Positions 12,966-41,700 of a stretch of DNA of 64,000 bases are shown piece after piece (position 1 is the stretch's first letter; each line of letters begins with the position of its first letter). The stretch is from Silurus meridionalis (taxonomy: Eukaryota; Chordata; Actinopteri; Siluriformes; Siluridae). The translations under genes were made by a program, and so were the position numbers. The notes below the pieces were generated by a model. It saw nothing but the letters and a program-made list of their open reading frames with translations, made no database searches and was not told the origin of the DNA. The stretch is taken from contig NC_060885.1 in assembly GCF_014805685.1 (NCBI RefSeq), forward strand, positions 17,613,632 to 17,677,631, written 5' to 3'.

Positions 12966-14571
12966 GTTTTTGAGAGATCCCCATAGTCTGCATGTGATTC
13001 TTATTCAAAATATAGTACAGAGCTCCCTCCACAGGACTGTGAGTGTATGTGTTTGGGGTCAATAACTTATTTGTGATATAAAAACATACCTACACTGATG
13101 AATTGACTTTTACTCAATAAAATATTATACAAGTCCTCTTATAATAGTACTCTTTTTTCATACATTTACACAAAACTCACACAAATATTTATTCCTTTGA
13201 AATTGACAAAAAGATACCATACTCAACATGAATTTAAGAGCTATAAATTCTGTAAGAGTTAACTGATTATTTTTAGAATAAATAGAAAGATAATTACTGG
13301 TTTACCTTGTTAAGCATTTTTACCAGTTTATAATGTTTTTTTTGTTTCTTTGTTTGTTTGTTTGTACAATTCATACTACTTCATTATGACAATTTCATAG
13401 TAACCACTGTCACAAATGGATTTTTGCAACATATTAGTATCTAATGAGTGACATGAGCCTATTAGCTGATTCTCTAATATTTAGAGAATGGCCAAAATTC
13501 ATAATGTTTGCTCATTCTGCTTTCTAAATCCCATAAGGTGACTTCTTTGTATATTACTGCTAAAGAAGCTTGAATGAAAATCAGTAGAAATGGTTGAAGA
13601 GGATATTTAAACATCTAGAATTTTGAAAACATTTTACAGTCAAGATTAATTAAATAGTTCAAGTTGAGTTTGAATCATTGTTCTTTAAATGCTATTCTGG
13701 ACCAGTGATCATAATATAACAATTTATGACAATGTACTAGTTTATTGCATCATATATGTCATTTCTTGTTGAATTGAATGAATCATAGATAAGCCTGTTA
13801 TTCTGTTTTATTGTGCGTAACAAATAATATGCATTACATACCCCAAATGAACATCTATCCATATGCAGTAATCTAGCTTCATGTACTTGGACAGACATTT
13901 TCAACACTTCATTTAAAATATTTTACAATCCTTAAGTCATTAAGTACTCAGTGACTACAATGACAATTAAGGATGAACTCACACATGCTTCTTTGCCTTT
14001 AAAGCAAGACTTTTACTGACATAATGTGTCACCAAATATATAACATATAATATAATAGTATATCATTTTCCAAAACAACTATTATCAAATAAATACAGAT
14101 TTTTTTTGTCCTTTTGTTTTGATGAATGTGACTTTATCATAATGATTATTATATTAATCATCTTAATTATAAAGATGATTAAGATTCCATTATTACTTAA
14201 AGAAGTTATTACTTTGACTATAGTGCAACTATTAACAACTAATTCATACAAAAATAAAATGACAACAAAAAAAACTACTGATGGATTAGTCAAGTTGCTA
14301 GTGATTAGTGAAATGTCTAGACGTGGCTCTATATTTTTAAACCTGAGATTTATAAGGCACTGTTGGCTGTTGCAGCCTTGAAATATTAGTATTGTGTGGT
14401 TCCATTTTTTCTTTCATCAATCAGAGAGTGGATAGGAAGAAGGATAAGATAGACAACTAAGGTCAAGAACTGAATTTTGTTGAGTTCTGTTGCCATCTTG
14501 TGGAGAAGCACAAAAACAACATCTGATTAAATGACCAGATTAGACTTCCTACTTTTTAAATATGGGTCCTA

Positions 14572-14577
14572 TTTATT
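14572..14577 (-). terminator. candidate polyadenylation signal of the prdm8-like gene
   Basis: TTTATT on the plus strand is AATAAA on the coding strand, about 116 nt past the stop codon at 14693-14695. Position and motif fit a short 3'UTR; a longer UTR is possible. Confidence 0.45.
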
Positions 14578-14692
14578 TACTTACTTATTTCTTTATGATA
14601 ATAAGAGAAGTAAGTATTATATGAATTTAATTTAAAAAATGAATATTCGCATGAAACCATTCTAAACCAAATAGAACATTCAGGTCCATCGT

Positions 14693-16440
14693 TTAGTTAT
14701 GTGAAGTCATGTGACGCGAGAGATGGTGACGTTCGCGGAAGTACTCGTGACAGATGGGGCAGGTAAGTTTCTGCTCCCTTCTCCTCCGACCCTGAGCCTC
14801 GGCGGCGAACTCCTTCTTGTGGTGCGAGCGCATGTGAAACACCAAGTCCGAAGTCATCCGGAATGAGAGGTTACACTTAGCGCACCAGTTCTGCACCGTG
14901 ACGCCCAGGGAGCTGATGGTCGGAGGAAGTAGAGGGAGCGAGGTGGTGGGCTGTAAGGGGCCGCTGATGTTCCTGCCCCACATTTCCGGTGCGTAATGGA
15001 AAGAACCTGGTGCGCTGAGGGAAACCGCGGAGACTCTCTGTGTACACGGGTCGCCTTGAAACAAGTGCGAAGGCAACATCTTTCTGTATCCTAAAGCTGC
15101 CCGCTCTGAAACATCATCCACAGGACCAAACGCTCTCTGATGCTGCTGGTCCTCAGTGATGCTGAGTTTTCTGGGCTTGCAGAAAGCACTCTTTTGCTCC
15201 TCATGCGCACTCAAATGCAAAAAAGCACTGGAGTCGGAATGAAAGCCCAAATCTCCCTCTTTGTCCAATTGTCCAATTGTTATATCCTCTGTTTTAGATT
15301 TTGCTTTCTGGATCTCCGCAAACGCGCTGCACTTTATGCTTTTTAACTTAGAAGATGGTGAACTGGAGACTTTCATGGTCGCCTCTGTAAAATCGTGCTC
15401 ATCCTCCAAGTCTTTATGGACGCGACCCGTGTTGTGATTGGTCAGGTTTTTTTTCTCCAGCAAAACAGGTTTTCTGCATCTCGGACTCAAAGTTTCCTCG
15501 TACCTCCTTTTTCGGTCCTCCGAGGACCTTCTCTGTTCCAGGTCCCTCGCGATGTTGTGGAAGTCAGTAACACTGCGCTGTCGCTTCTGCTCGGTGTCTC
15601 CTCGCAATGGCTCCGTTTTGGCTTGTGCGCACAAAAAGCGACAATGAGCCAGAAAGGGGTTTTCGTGCTTGAACGCCTGACCGCACTTCCTACAAGAGTA
15701 ACCTGTATAAAACAGAAAATTAATATTATAACACCTGTATGCATTTCAGTGCATGAGCAAGTTGGACCACAGTTCTCATAAGCAGTAATACATATCTGAG
15801 TCTATAGGCGCACATTAATAACATATCTATATGAGCAATTCTCACCTTCTATCAGGGCCCTGGTTTTAATGTCGCTAAAGCCCAAAAGATGAGACAGTTC
15901 CTCGTCGTACCAGACGAGAAGTTCCTCCTCTTGGCTAATATCTCGGATAGTACGGAAATACAGCTGGTCTCCTTTCAGATAGGCCTCTGTGTTCTGTTCT
16001 TCTGCGTCCACAGCAGCCTGAACCAATCTGAGCCATGGAACCACTAAAGGAGAACTCTTTAATGCATCCGGATCTACCTGTTGATAAAATGTGGTCAACT
16101 CGTTTTTTTATTCTATTTATGCACATACTAAAGAATACTTGCAATAATTGCATGTCTCGTGTTGCCCAATAATCCCATTAATACCATACTATTATTGTTG
16201 CTCTATGAGGCACAGACCACTCACCCTGAACACATAGGATTTTCCTCCTCTGTCGAAAGACTTCAACGCGATGAACGCTATTGTGTCGTAGAAGGTGTTA
16301 TGAAGCACACAAGGGCCGAAGGACACACCGGCCGGTATATCCTGTGTAACCTGGACACTGGTTAAGAAATCGGGAACGTGATGGTGGAGAAATTTGCTGT
16401 CGTTGGTCCATAAAGAGCGCCGCATTAAACTATGTTCCAT
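14693..16440 (-). CDS. prdm8-like: PRDM8-family PR-domain zinc-finger protein
   Basis: Nuclear PR/SET-domain zinc-finger factor; PRDM8 relatives act as transcriptional repressors in neural development (family knowledge). Coding exons on the minus strand: 16440-16225, 16077-15846 and 15702-14693. Lengths 216+232+1010 give 485 aa with phases closing exactly. The first non-coding bases (16444-16441) follow a TTTCAG acceptor, so a 5' exon lies upstream. The PR domain spans roughly residues 10-145: TSVQVTQDIPAGVSFGPCVL, DTIAFIALKSFDR, WLRLVQAA, EEELLVWYDEEL. A first finger (YSCRKCGQAFKHENPFLAHC) starts near residue 151. The middle region is poorly conserved and Ser/charged-rich. Two C-terminal C2H2 fingers start near residues 423 and 464 (QNWCAKC...RMTSDLV; CPICHEYFRERHHLSRHMTS), split by a basic GRRRREQK stretch. 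The C-terminus ends at SHN as in PRDM8. Its place between gdf10 and an ANTXR gene mirrors mammalian ZNF488, a PRDM8 relative, so it may be that ohnolog rather than PRDM8 itself. Confidence 0.92.
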
Positions 16441-16444
16441 AGTC

Positions 16445-16523
16445 CTGAAAAACATGATAGTATTTTAGAAACCTTGCAGAATAACCTGATTAATCATCCA
16501 TCCATCCATCCATCCATCCATCC

Positions 16524-16617
<94 letters not shown>

Positions 16618-16827
16618 AAGAATCTACTAAGTCTGGGATATAATTTAAATATCAGACCTGAATATTTAATTTTCTGTGTTCTTATTTGCTGATAAAAATA
16701 CACTATAACACTCAAGTTTTTGGATTCCGTCTCACACCAAATGACTGATTTATCCAATCTGTGCCGAATGTCGTTCACCAGCATTTCTAATGTCAAATGT
16801 AAATAAAAAGTTAAAGGTTTAACTTAC
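16445..16827 (-). other. prdm8-like intron 1, containing a microsatellite
   Basis: Lies between the donor GTAAGT (plus-strand acttac at 16822-16827) and the acceptor TTTCAG ending at 16445. A (CATC)n(TATC)n array fills about a third of it. Confidence 0.7.
16495..16618. repeat. (ATCC)n(TATC)n compound microsatellite
   Basis: About eight CATC units followed by about 23 TATC units. It begins about 50 nt from the acceptor of the first coding exon of the prdm8-like gene, inside intron 1. The poly-YLSI open frame is this array translated. Confidence 0.95.
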
Positions 16828-17050
16828 AGAGGGATTACGGGATGCTCCACAGCTCTGGGTCCAGCAGAGGAGCACACTGAGGAGCACACTGAGGAGACGT
16901 GTGTCTGTGTGTGCGTGTGGTTGTGTGATGAGTCTGAAGTGTGGGTCCGATCTGCTGCCGCTCGTCTGAGCGCCTCTGCATTTTTACAGCGCGCTCATTA
17001 GAGAGGGGGGAGGTGAGAGACCACTGAGATCTCCAGCACAAATAAGCAAT
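16828..17050 (-). promoter_or_regulatory. 5' non-coding exon and promoter area of prdm8-like gene
   Basis: The coding strand shows a donor TCCCTCT|GTAAGT at 16828/16827, which pairs with the acceptor at 16445. The bases above it are GC-richer than the surroundings (gcgcgctcatt, gaggggggaggtgag, several CpG), as expected of a promoter. The transcription start and the upper boundary are estimates; no TATA box is obvious. Confidence 0.45.
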
Positions 17051-17316
17051 TATCTCTGAGAAACTACGAGACTCAGAGTAATATCAGACACCAGTGCCAG
17101 AATGAAATTATTATTCAGCTCTTTACGCATTTCATTCAAACCTTCCAAAACAAACTAATATCAATTTTAAGTTGAATAATACATAATCGTATATGGTACA
17201 ACAATAATAATAATAACATGCATTCTGAACTTATTACTATACAATTATTTTATTTCCATAATTGGCAAATCCAAGATTAAGTTTCTCACAACTAAATGAA
17301 ACTTAAGAATTCAAGA

Positions 17317-17390
17317 ACCATTGTTGTTATTATTATTATTATTATTATTAATATTATTTTTGTTGTTGTTATTATTATTGTTAATGATAA
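17317..17390. repeat. ATT/GTT-rich trinucleotide low-complexity repeat
   Basis: Imperfect tandem ATT and GTT units in the spacer between the divergent prdm8-like and antxr1-like genes. Confidence 0.8.
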
Positions 17391-17452
17391 TATGTAGCAA
17401 CAACTTATTACATATTATTAGTCGGGGGTATTAGTATTAGAGAGAGAGAGAA

Positions 17453-17471
17453 GGGGGGGGGGGGGGGGGGG
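17453..17471. repeat. 19-G homopolymer
   Basis: An uninterrupted run of about 19 G following an (AG)n stretch and followed by cttgggggac. Such a run can form a G-quadruplex and is also prone to assembly error. Confidence 0.9.
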
Positions 17472-17519
17472 CTTGGGGGACAACATTTTGACCACTAAGA
17501 TTAGTTTAGAATAGAATAA

Positions 17520-17522
<3 letters not shown>

Positions 17523-17572
<50 letters not shown>
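17523..17572. repeat. (GT)n microsatellite
   Basis: About 25 GT units, 50 bases after the poly-G run, in the spacer between two divergent genes. Confidence 0.95.
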
Positions 17573-17575
<3 letters not shown>

Positions 17576-17814
17576 ACACCCATCCACGCTCACATCAGAT
17601 TTCCAGCTAAGTCCTGCTTTATCTACTGTACTCTTGTGCTGAACTCAGTGATCACTTCATCCAGAGACATTGTTGGCCAGGTTGTTATCAGGCGCTTTTT
17701 GTAGTAACACTAAGTATACATGACCATTATATATCCTTTACCCAGATGTGTTTTTTGTTATAGTTGAATGCTGCATGAACAGTAATTGAGCATTAGAACA
17801 GCAGCAGGTTTGGT

Positions 17815-17857
17815 AGTGCAGTGCAGTGCAGTGTAGTGCAGTGCAGTGCAGTGCAGA
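17815..17857. repeat. (GTGCA)n pentanucleotide array
   Basis: About eight tandem GTGCA units with one A-for-C interruption (gtgta), roughly 260-300 bp upstream of the antxr1-like start codon. Confidence 0.9.
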
Positions 17858-18109
17858 GTGTTTGGGTGAACAGCACTTCCTCCGATAAAGTGCACTCTCC
17901 GTGTCCGGAGTGTGCACTAGAGGAGGGGCGATTCAGGATGGTTAGGAAGCGGACACTCAAAGCACTGCTGCGTTGAACACACTGACAACTCGATGGCATC
18001 TGAGTGGAATATGTTCACAGGGAGAGCTTTGTTTCTTTTCTGAGGAATTATGCGAAATCTGCGTTTTGTCGCTTGTTCAGTGTGGGACTGAATGAGTTGT
18101 TTGGGAAAG

Positions 18110-36318
<18,209 letters not shown>

Positions 36319-37644
36319 GAACTATGCAGAATCCTGAGCACCCTAATCTAAGAGTTGTTGCTGGACAGCAAAAGAAAATGTAACTACTGATTATCGAGAG
36401 AGATTGACGAGATATGATCTAATGTGCATTGCTTTGGGTTTGCAAACTATCACATTACTCAGAAAGTCTTGAAAAGTTTTGTTTTAAGTTTGAATCTGAA
36501 ATTGATGTATTATATGATTGAATGACTGAACGTTTTAGCTAAAAGCTGAAGAATTGAGGGTTTAAGCATGTTTTAGTGTAGGGTACTTGGCTGTATGAAA
36601 TTTAATAAGGCACTGCTCTTGGATCACTTGTTTAGACCTGTAAAGTAGTCTGAAAAAATAGACATTTCAACTGCAGGGCAGTTCCATCTTCTAATTTATT
36701 TAGTCTTGGTTTCCTGGAAAGCACTTGAGCATAGAATGACAGAGTTTCCGCTACTGTTATAGAACACTAAGCATGGCCTAATTTTGTAAAACTGTACTAT
36801 GGAGGGGAATGCAGGGCTTTGGTTTTCCATACATAGGTTGCTTCAACTGCAGACTACATGATAAGTGTAATTTTGTTTAGTTATTGTATTGTTTTTGAAC
36901 AACTTTCTCTAAGAAAAGAAAAAAAAAAGAAAAAAAAATGACACATAGCTAACCAAATATCACTGCCATCTATTAAACATTTTTACAACTGAATATACAT
37001 AGTGCTTTTTTTGTTGTTTGTTTTTTCAAGTATTAACTGGTTCTTCCAAAAAGACAGCAGGACATACAGTGAATATTTCCTGTGTTGTGTCTCAGTCTGT
37101 ACTCCTGATGCCTCCTCTGAGCTCCGTTTTCTCCACGAGTGCCACAGTGACCTACATCTGATTCACCAATCCAACACATGCCAACACAATCAAAACTTAG
37201 AATAATAGTTAAAAGTAAGTTTCAGAAGAATTATGTGGACGAATGTTTATTTTGTATTAAAATAGTGATTTCTGTTTGGATTAGGACCTACCCTGATGTT
37301 TGGGAACCAGCAAAATTATTCATTTCTGCTTATACACTAAACACCTACTACCACTGTATTCCTTAAATAGAAATGTAATAAGCAGGAATGTGTTTCATAT
37401 AAATATGATTGACAGTCAATTTGCTAATCAGGACCTAACTTTTCTACCCCTGAACATCACCACATGTGTGTTTATTATTCCTTTTACTAAGAGGAAACTA
37501 TGTACATCAAGGACCTTTTCAGGTCAAACTTTTGGAAGGAACATGGATGAGTCACTAAACACTTCACAGTCCAGCTCCATCAGTTCCACAGTGGCTTCAG
37601 TGCGACTTCCACAAAACTCCACGGTACAACTTTAATAAGAATGC

Positions 37645-37650
37645 AATAAA
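37645..37650 (+). terminator. candidate polyadenylation signal of antxr1-like gene
   Basis: AATAAA 1.33 kb past the stop codon, just before a TA/AC-rich stretch. Confidence 0.4.
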
Positions 37651-37670
37651 GATTTTATATATATGTATAT

Positions 37671-37694
37671 ACACACACACACACACACACACAC
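37671..37694. repeat. (AC)n microsatellite
   Basis: About 12 AC units between two convergent genes. Confidence 0.9.
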
Positions 37695-38762
37695 CCCTGC
37701 CAGTGCCTATGAAGACTTACCTAGAGGCTTGCATATAAGGTTGCCCAGGTAATGAGTTTTAAAACGTTTACCGATACAACAGGCACACAACTGCAAGAGT
37801 GCTGCGTTAGGACGTTGTCCTTGACAGTGTTTTAGCAAGAGTTTTCCCCTAAATTAACAGCACTAAACCACTCTTATTCTCCAGACCCTTACATGTGGCA
37901 TGAAGACTGCAGATCTTCTGTAGAAATTAAAATGTACACATCTGTCATAAAAACAAAGGTTCTACATGGAGGATTAGTCCAAAAGCTGTTTTCAATTTGA
38001 TTACACTTTACAGGAAGTCGTCTCTCCAAGGTAAGCTTCAGCAAAAGACTGAACCTGACTTTAACCTGCAGATACGTTTTGCATGGTGTTGAAAATGCTT
38101 TGGATGATTTTTGCGGCTTTTGTAAACCATAAACTTTAGTGTGTCAATTAAGAACAATTCTTGAAGTAGCATAAGGAGTCCTGGGACAGAGGTACAACTT
38201 GTTTTCACGCTTGTCTTGTTATATTGTGAGAAACATTGGCCCCTACTGGATAAAGTAAAGAGTGCACTAGAAATAATAATTGTTCTCATTATCTTGGTTA
38301 ATAAAAATAATAAATGTAGAATATAAGAAGTATATTTTTCTAATAAGCCTATCGTTAAAAATGTCCTGTGCTTTACAAGTCTTTCTTGTGGGAGAACTAA
38401 ACATGATGTTCTTTTCCTTTCCTCACAAAACAATTGGAAAAAACAGACACAAGCAACTCCATCCGTTTTAGCCATGTTTACTTTTCAACACAAATATATT
38501 TCTCACAATACAGCCATGCGCATTACACCCATTTCCACCTTCAAACCAAACACTTTGTTGGAGAGGAGCACACACAGAACAGAGGAACACAGTTCAGTGG
38601 ATCAGCTTTCTTAGTTGTTCAAGTGCACCATCTGTGAAACTTTCCTCACATTTCAAGGCCACAAAACATGCTGATAAAATGATCCAAACTAATTCCTCTT
38701 TAAAGTAGTCCATAAATAAAACTGTCCATCTAGATTTGGATATATTGCATTATTAATATGCC

Positions 38763-41700
38763 TCATGTTCTCCTCTTATTTTTCTGCATTTTCTTTCCAG
38801 ACAATGCTCCCTTCTTCGCTCCTTTGACCATGCCCTTAAACTGGCCCTGCAGTTTCGCCTTTTTCCTGTGAACACAAAAATCGCTGAATCAGACTGAGCG
38901 AGTCACAAAATATTTGTAATACATGTTCAGAGGCTCCACGGCTTCATTACCTGCGGTTGAGTTGCACCTTCTTAAGAGGGATGTAGGCATATGGGTCGTG
39001 TTTCCCCTTCTTCTTAATGTCACCTTTTCCTTTCTGCATTGACCACACACACTTATTAGAAACTTAACACTCGTCACATGGTTTTAAACATAAGTTTATG
39101 TAAAGGAATACTGTGTTGCACTAGGAAAATCAATGGTGGGGCATTGAGATTAATACCTGATATGAGGCGTGTTGCCACCACAAAGACAATTCTTTTCGGC
39201 AGCAGAACTTACTGAAGTCTTTTATATATTGCATTCATTTGTCAATGATCAAAAATAGTCATTTACTCAAGAATGGCACACGGTAAGAGTATCCATTTAT
39301 AACGTTGACATTAAAATATCAATTTTGTGGATCAGAATCAGACAGAGACAGAAACTGTGATAGCACAAAGCCCTTTGACTGTTGTAAGAGTACCGACACT
39401 TTAGACTCCTTGCATAAATGTTAAATATGCAACTTCTTACAGAAAATCTAACAATAATCAAAATGTTATTATAGAAAGGCTAACACACACAACCAACTTT
39501 ACCTTAGCTTTGTAATCAGCACCTGACTCTTCTCTTCCTCCAAGAGGCCTGTGAATTCCACTGCCACCAGCTTCAGAGTTTAAACAGAGAAAAAATGGTT
39601 ATTACCTTATAGAAAGAAATCTAGTTTAAAATAATGCTGCAGAAAAATACATTTCCAACATAGACTGTTTTTTGCTCATACCTTTATATTTCATTTGTGG
39701 CTCAATTCCCATATCATCTTCCATATCATCTTCAATTTTCCTCTTTTGGCTCTTTTTCTGCACAAAACAAAAAAAAAACATTATTGAATGCTTATCCTCT
39801 TGAGCATACAGAACACCGTTGAAAGATCATCAGCTACTCACTGTTTTCACTCCAGCCTCTTTCAGGATGTCATCGAGTTCCTGGTCATCTGATAAGGAAA
39901 GAAAGCAATTGGATTCAATTTACTGCAAGGACACCGCCATTAAATACCTCAATAGACAGAAATTGAGATTCCTCGAGATGTGTAGTACAGTACAGTATCA
40001 TACATTAAATGTATTCAAAATTATGTTAAGTATAGGGATATTGTGGGGCTTTGAGATGCGCACAAATCGGGTTTTAAAACAGCAGTTGTTGGAAATGCAC
40101 ATTTCTCAAAGCCTGAGAATCATTTTACAATTTTACTACATCCCAATTCACACTACACAGTGAGCCAAACCATGATTTCTCAAACTGCATGTCTTACCTT
40201 TGGATCCATCATCTTCCTCATCATCATCTTTAATAATTAATCTTCCATCTGATGTCACCTTAAAGCCATGGTCGATTTTGGGAGTCTTCTTCAAGTCGGG
40301 GTTGGTGGCTACACAGAAGAGAAACATTCAAAGGAAATAGATTTAACCTAAACATAATATAAACTTTAACGCATATTTATTAATACTATCTAATTTTCCC
40401 ATTGAGAAAACAAAAATAAATTTTAATCCCGTACAAAGAACTCTCTGTGCTGCTTTAGGATCCAGAAAGTTGAGTGGTTCATCAGACACTCCTTCTTTCA
40501 GCCAGGCCTTCGCCTTTTGTTTAACTGGCTTCTTCTGGCCTTTTTTAGGCTTCTCATCCTCAGAGTCGTCAGAGTCCGTCTCTGCCAGGACATCCTCAAT
40601 ACTGCAAGCAAAGAGGAACAGGATGTTCATTTTAGTGCTTTTATCTCTCTCTCTTTAATCTTGCCTCTAAACTCTAAAAATGTGTTGAGAAAATATTGCG
40701 TTCTTCCGTTGTGAGCGGACCATCAATATGCACGTTCACACTAAACCATGCAAACAAGCATTAAACAGCTTGAGTACCTGTCAGTCTTGGCTTTAGGGGT
40801 GTCTTCATCGCTGTCTGAACCGTCCTCCTCACCCTTGTTCAGCAGTTTGCGCCTCTTCGTTCTGGCCTCCACTTTACGGATGTTTGCCAAGACTTTGTGA
40901 AATTCTGCAGGCAGCATGCTCTTGACCAGTTCAAAACTGAGCACAAACAGGGAACATTTCATTTAGATACATATATATATATATTGAAATAAATATCCCA
41001 GTGGAATGAAGCTTTTGAAGAGCTCAACCTACCCAAACTTGCGGATTAATTTAGTGAAAATGTTTTTCAGGTTTGCCCTGCAGTGTCTTCTCATATCGTC
41101 TTTAATAGCACCAATGCCCTCCATCTTAAAAAAATAAAAAATAAATAAATAAATACGGATATTAAAAATCCCATTTGATCCACATTTGGACAGTAGAGAC
41201 AGATTACATATGCGGCGCTTCTATACTTACAATAACAGTCACATGACTGGCTAGAACTTTTACATCCAGGATGAAGAGGATGACTTTGATGAAGGCTAAT
41301 GAGGCCTTGACAATTTCCCGGGTCCTGCAGGTGAGCAGCAAGCAGATGTTGCGCAGGAGCTGCTCCAGTGGTGATACATCTATTGAGTCTAAATAAAACG
41401 ATGAACCAAATGAAAACCATCCCTCTACACAATGTATAATGTAATACTGTGTAGCTATCCAAATCACAATGTTGCTTACCTTTGAACTGAAATACAATTC
41501 TGGTAAGGGCCAGTACAGTGCAGGTAATCATCGTGACTGATCCAGTGAGTCCAATGTACACATGGCCCAGGTACATATCCAAGGCATCTGAAACGTACAG
41601 GGGGGGCCTCAGTAATTCTTCTTTTTTTTTTAGCACAGCACAACAAACTAATACAACACATGGGGCCAATCACTGCACTATTCTGATCTGCCTAGACGAA

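Larger units (their letters stand above)
10864..14570. other. probable gdf10 3'UTR and intergenic spacer
   Basis: No coding exon recognised. The first part is presumably gdf10 3'UTR. AATAAA occurs at 12699-12704 (followed by the GT-containing gtctgtaac) and again at 13116-13121; either could be the polyadenylation signal, with no further evidence to choose. A CT microsatellite lies at about 12906-12953. From 13,122 to 14,570 I see nothing beyond AT-rich sequence. Confidence 0.5.
36319..38762. other. convergent 3' region between antxr1-like and rrp12
   Basis: The first 1.3 kb is probably antxr1-like 3'UTR, ending near the AATAAA at 37645-37650. An (AC)n array follows at 37671-37694. The rest separates two tail-to-tail genes; I found no clear minus-strand AATAAA close to the rrp12 stop. 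No coding exon recognised. Confidence 0.5.

Noticed and set aside
12697..13062. 121-codon minus-strand frame with an Arg-Glu repeat
   Set aside because: It is the translated (CT)n microsatellite with random flanks.
14693..15704. Plus-strand frames of up to 128 codons opposite the prdm8-like last exon
   Set aside because: Antisense shadows of a GC-richer coding exon.
16495..16618. CRISPR-like tandem array
   Set aside because: Units are 4 bp without spacers; it is a microsatellite. The same holds for the arrays at 4131, 17815 and 18557.
41091..41669. 192-codon minus-strand frame across rrp12 introns
   Set aside because: It reads through the GT-AG introns around exons 24 and 25; the conserved protein uses the spliced exons instead.
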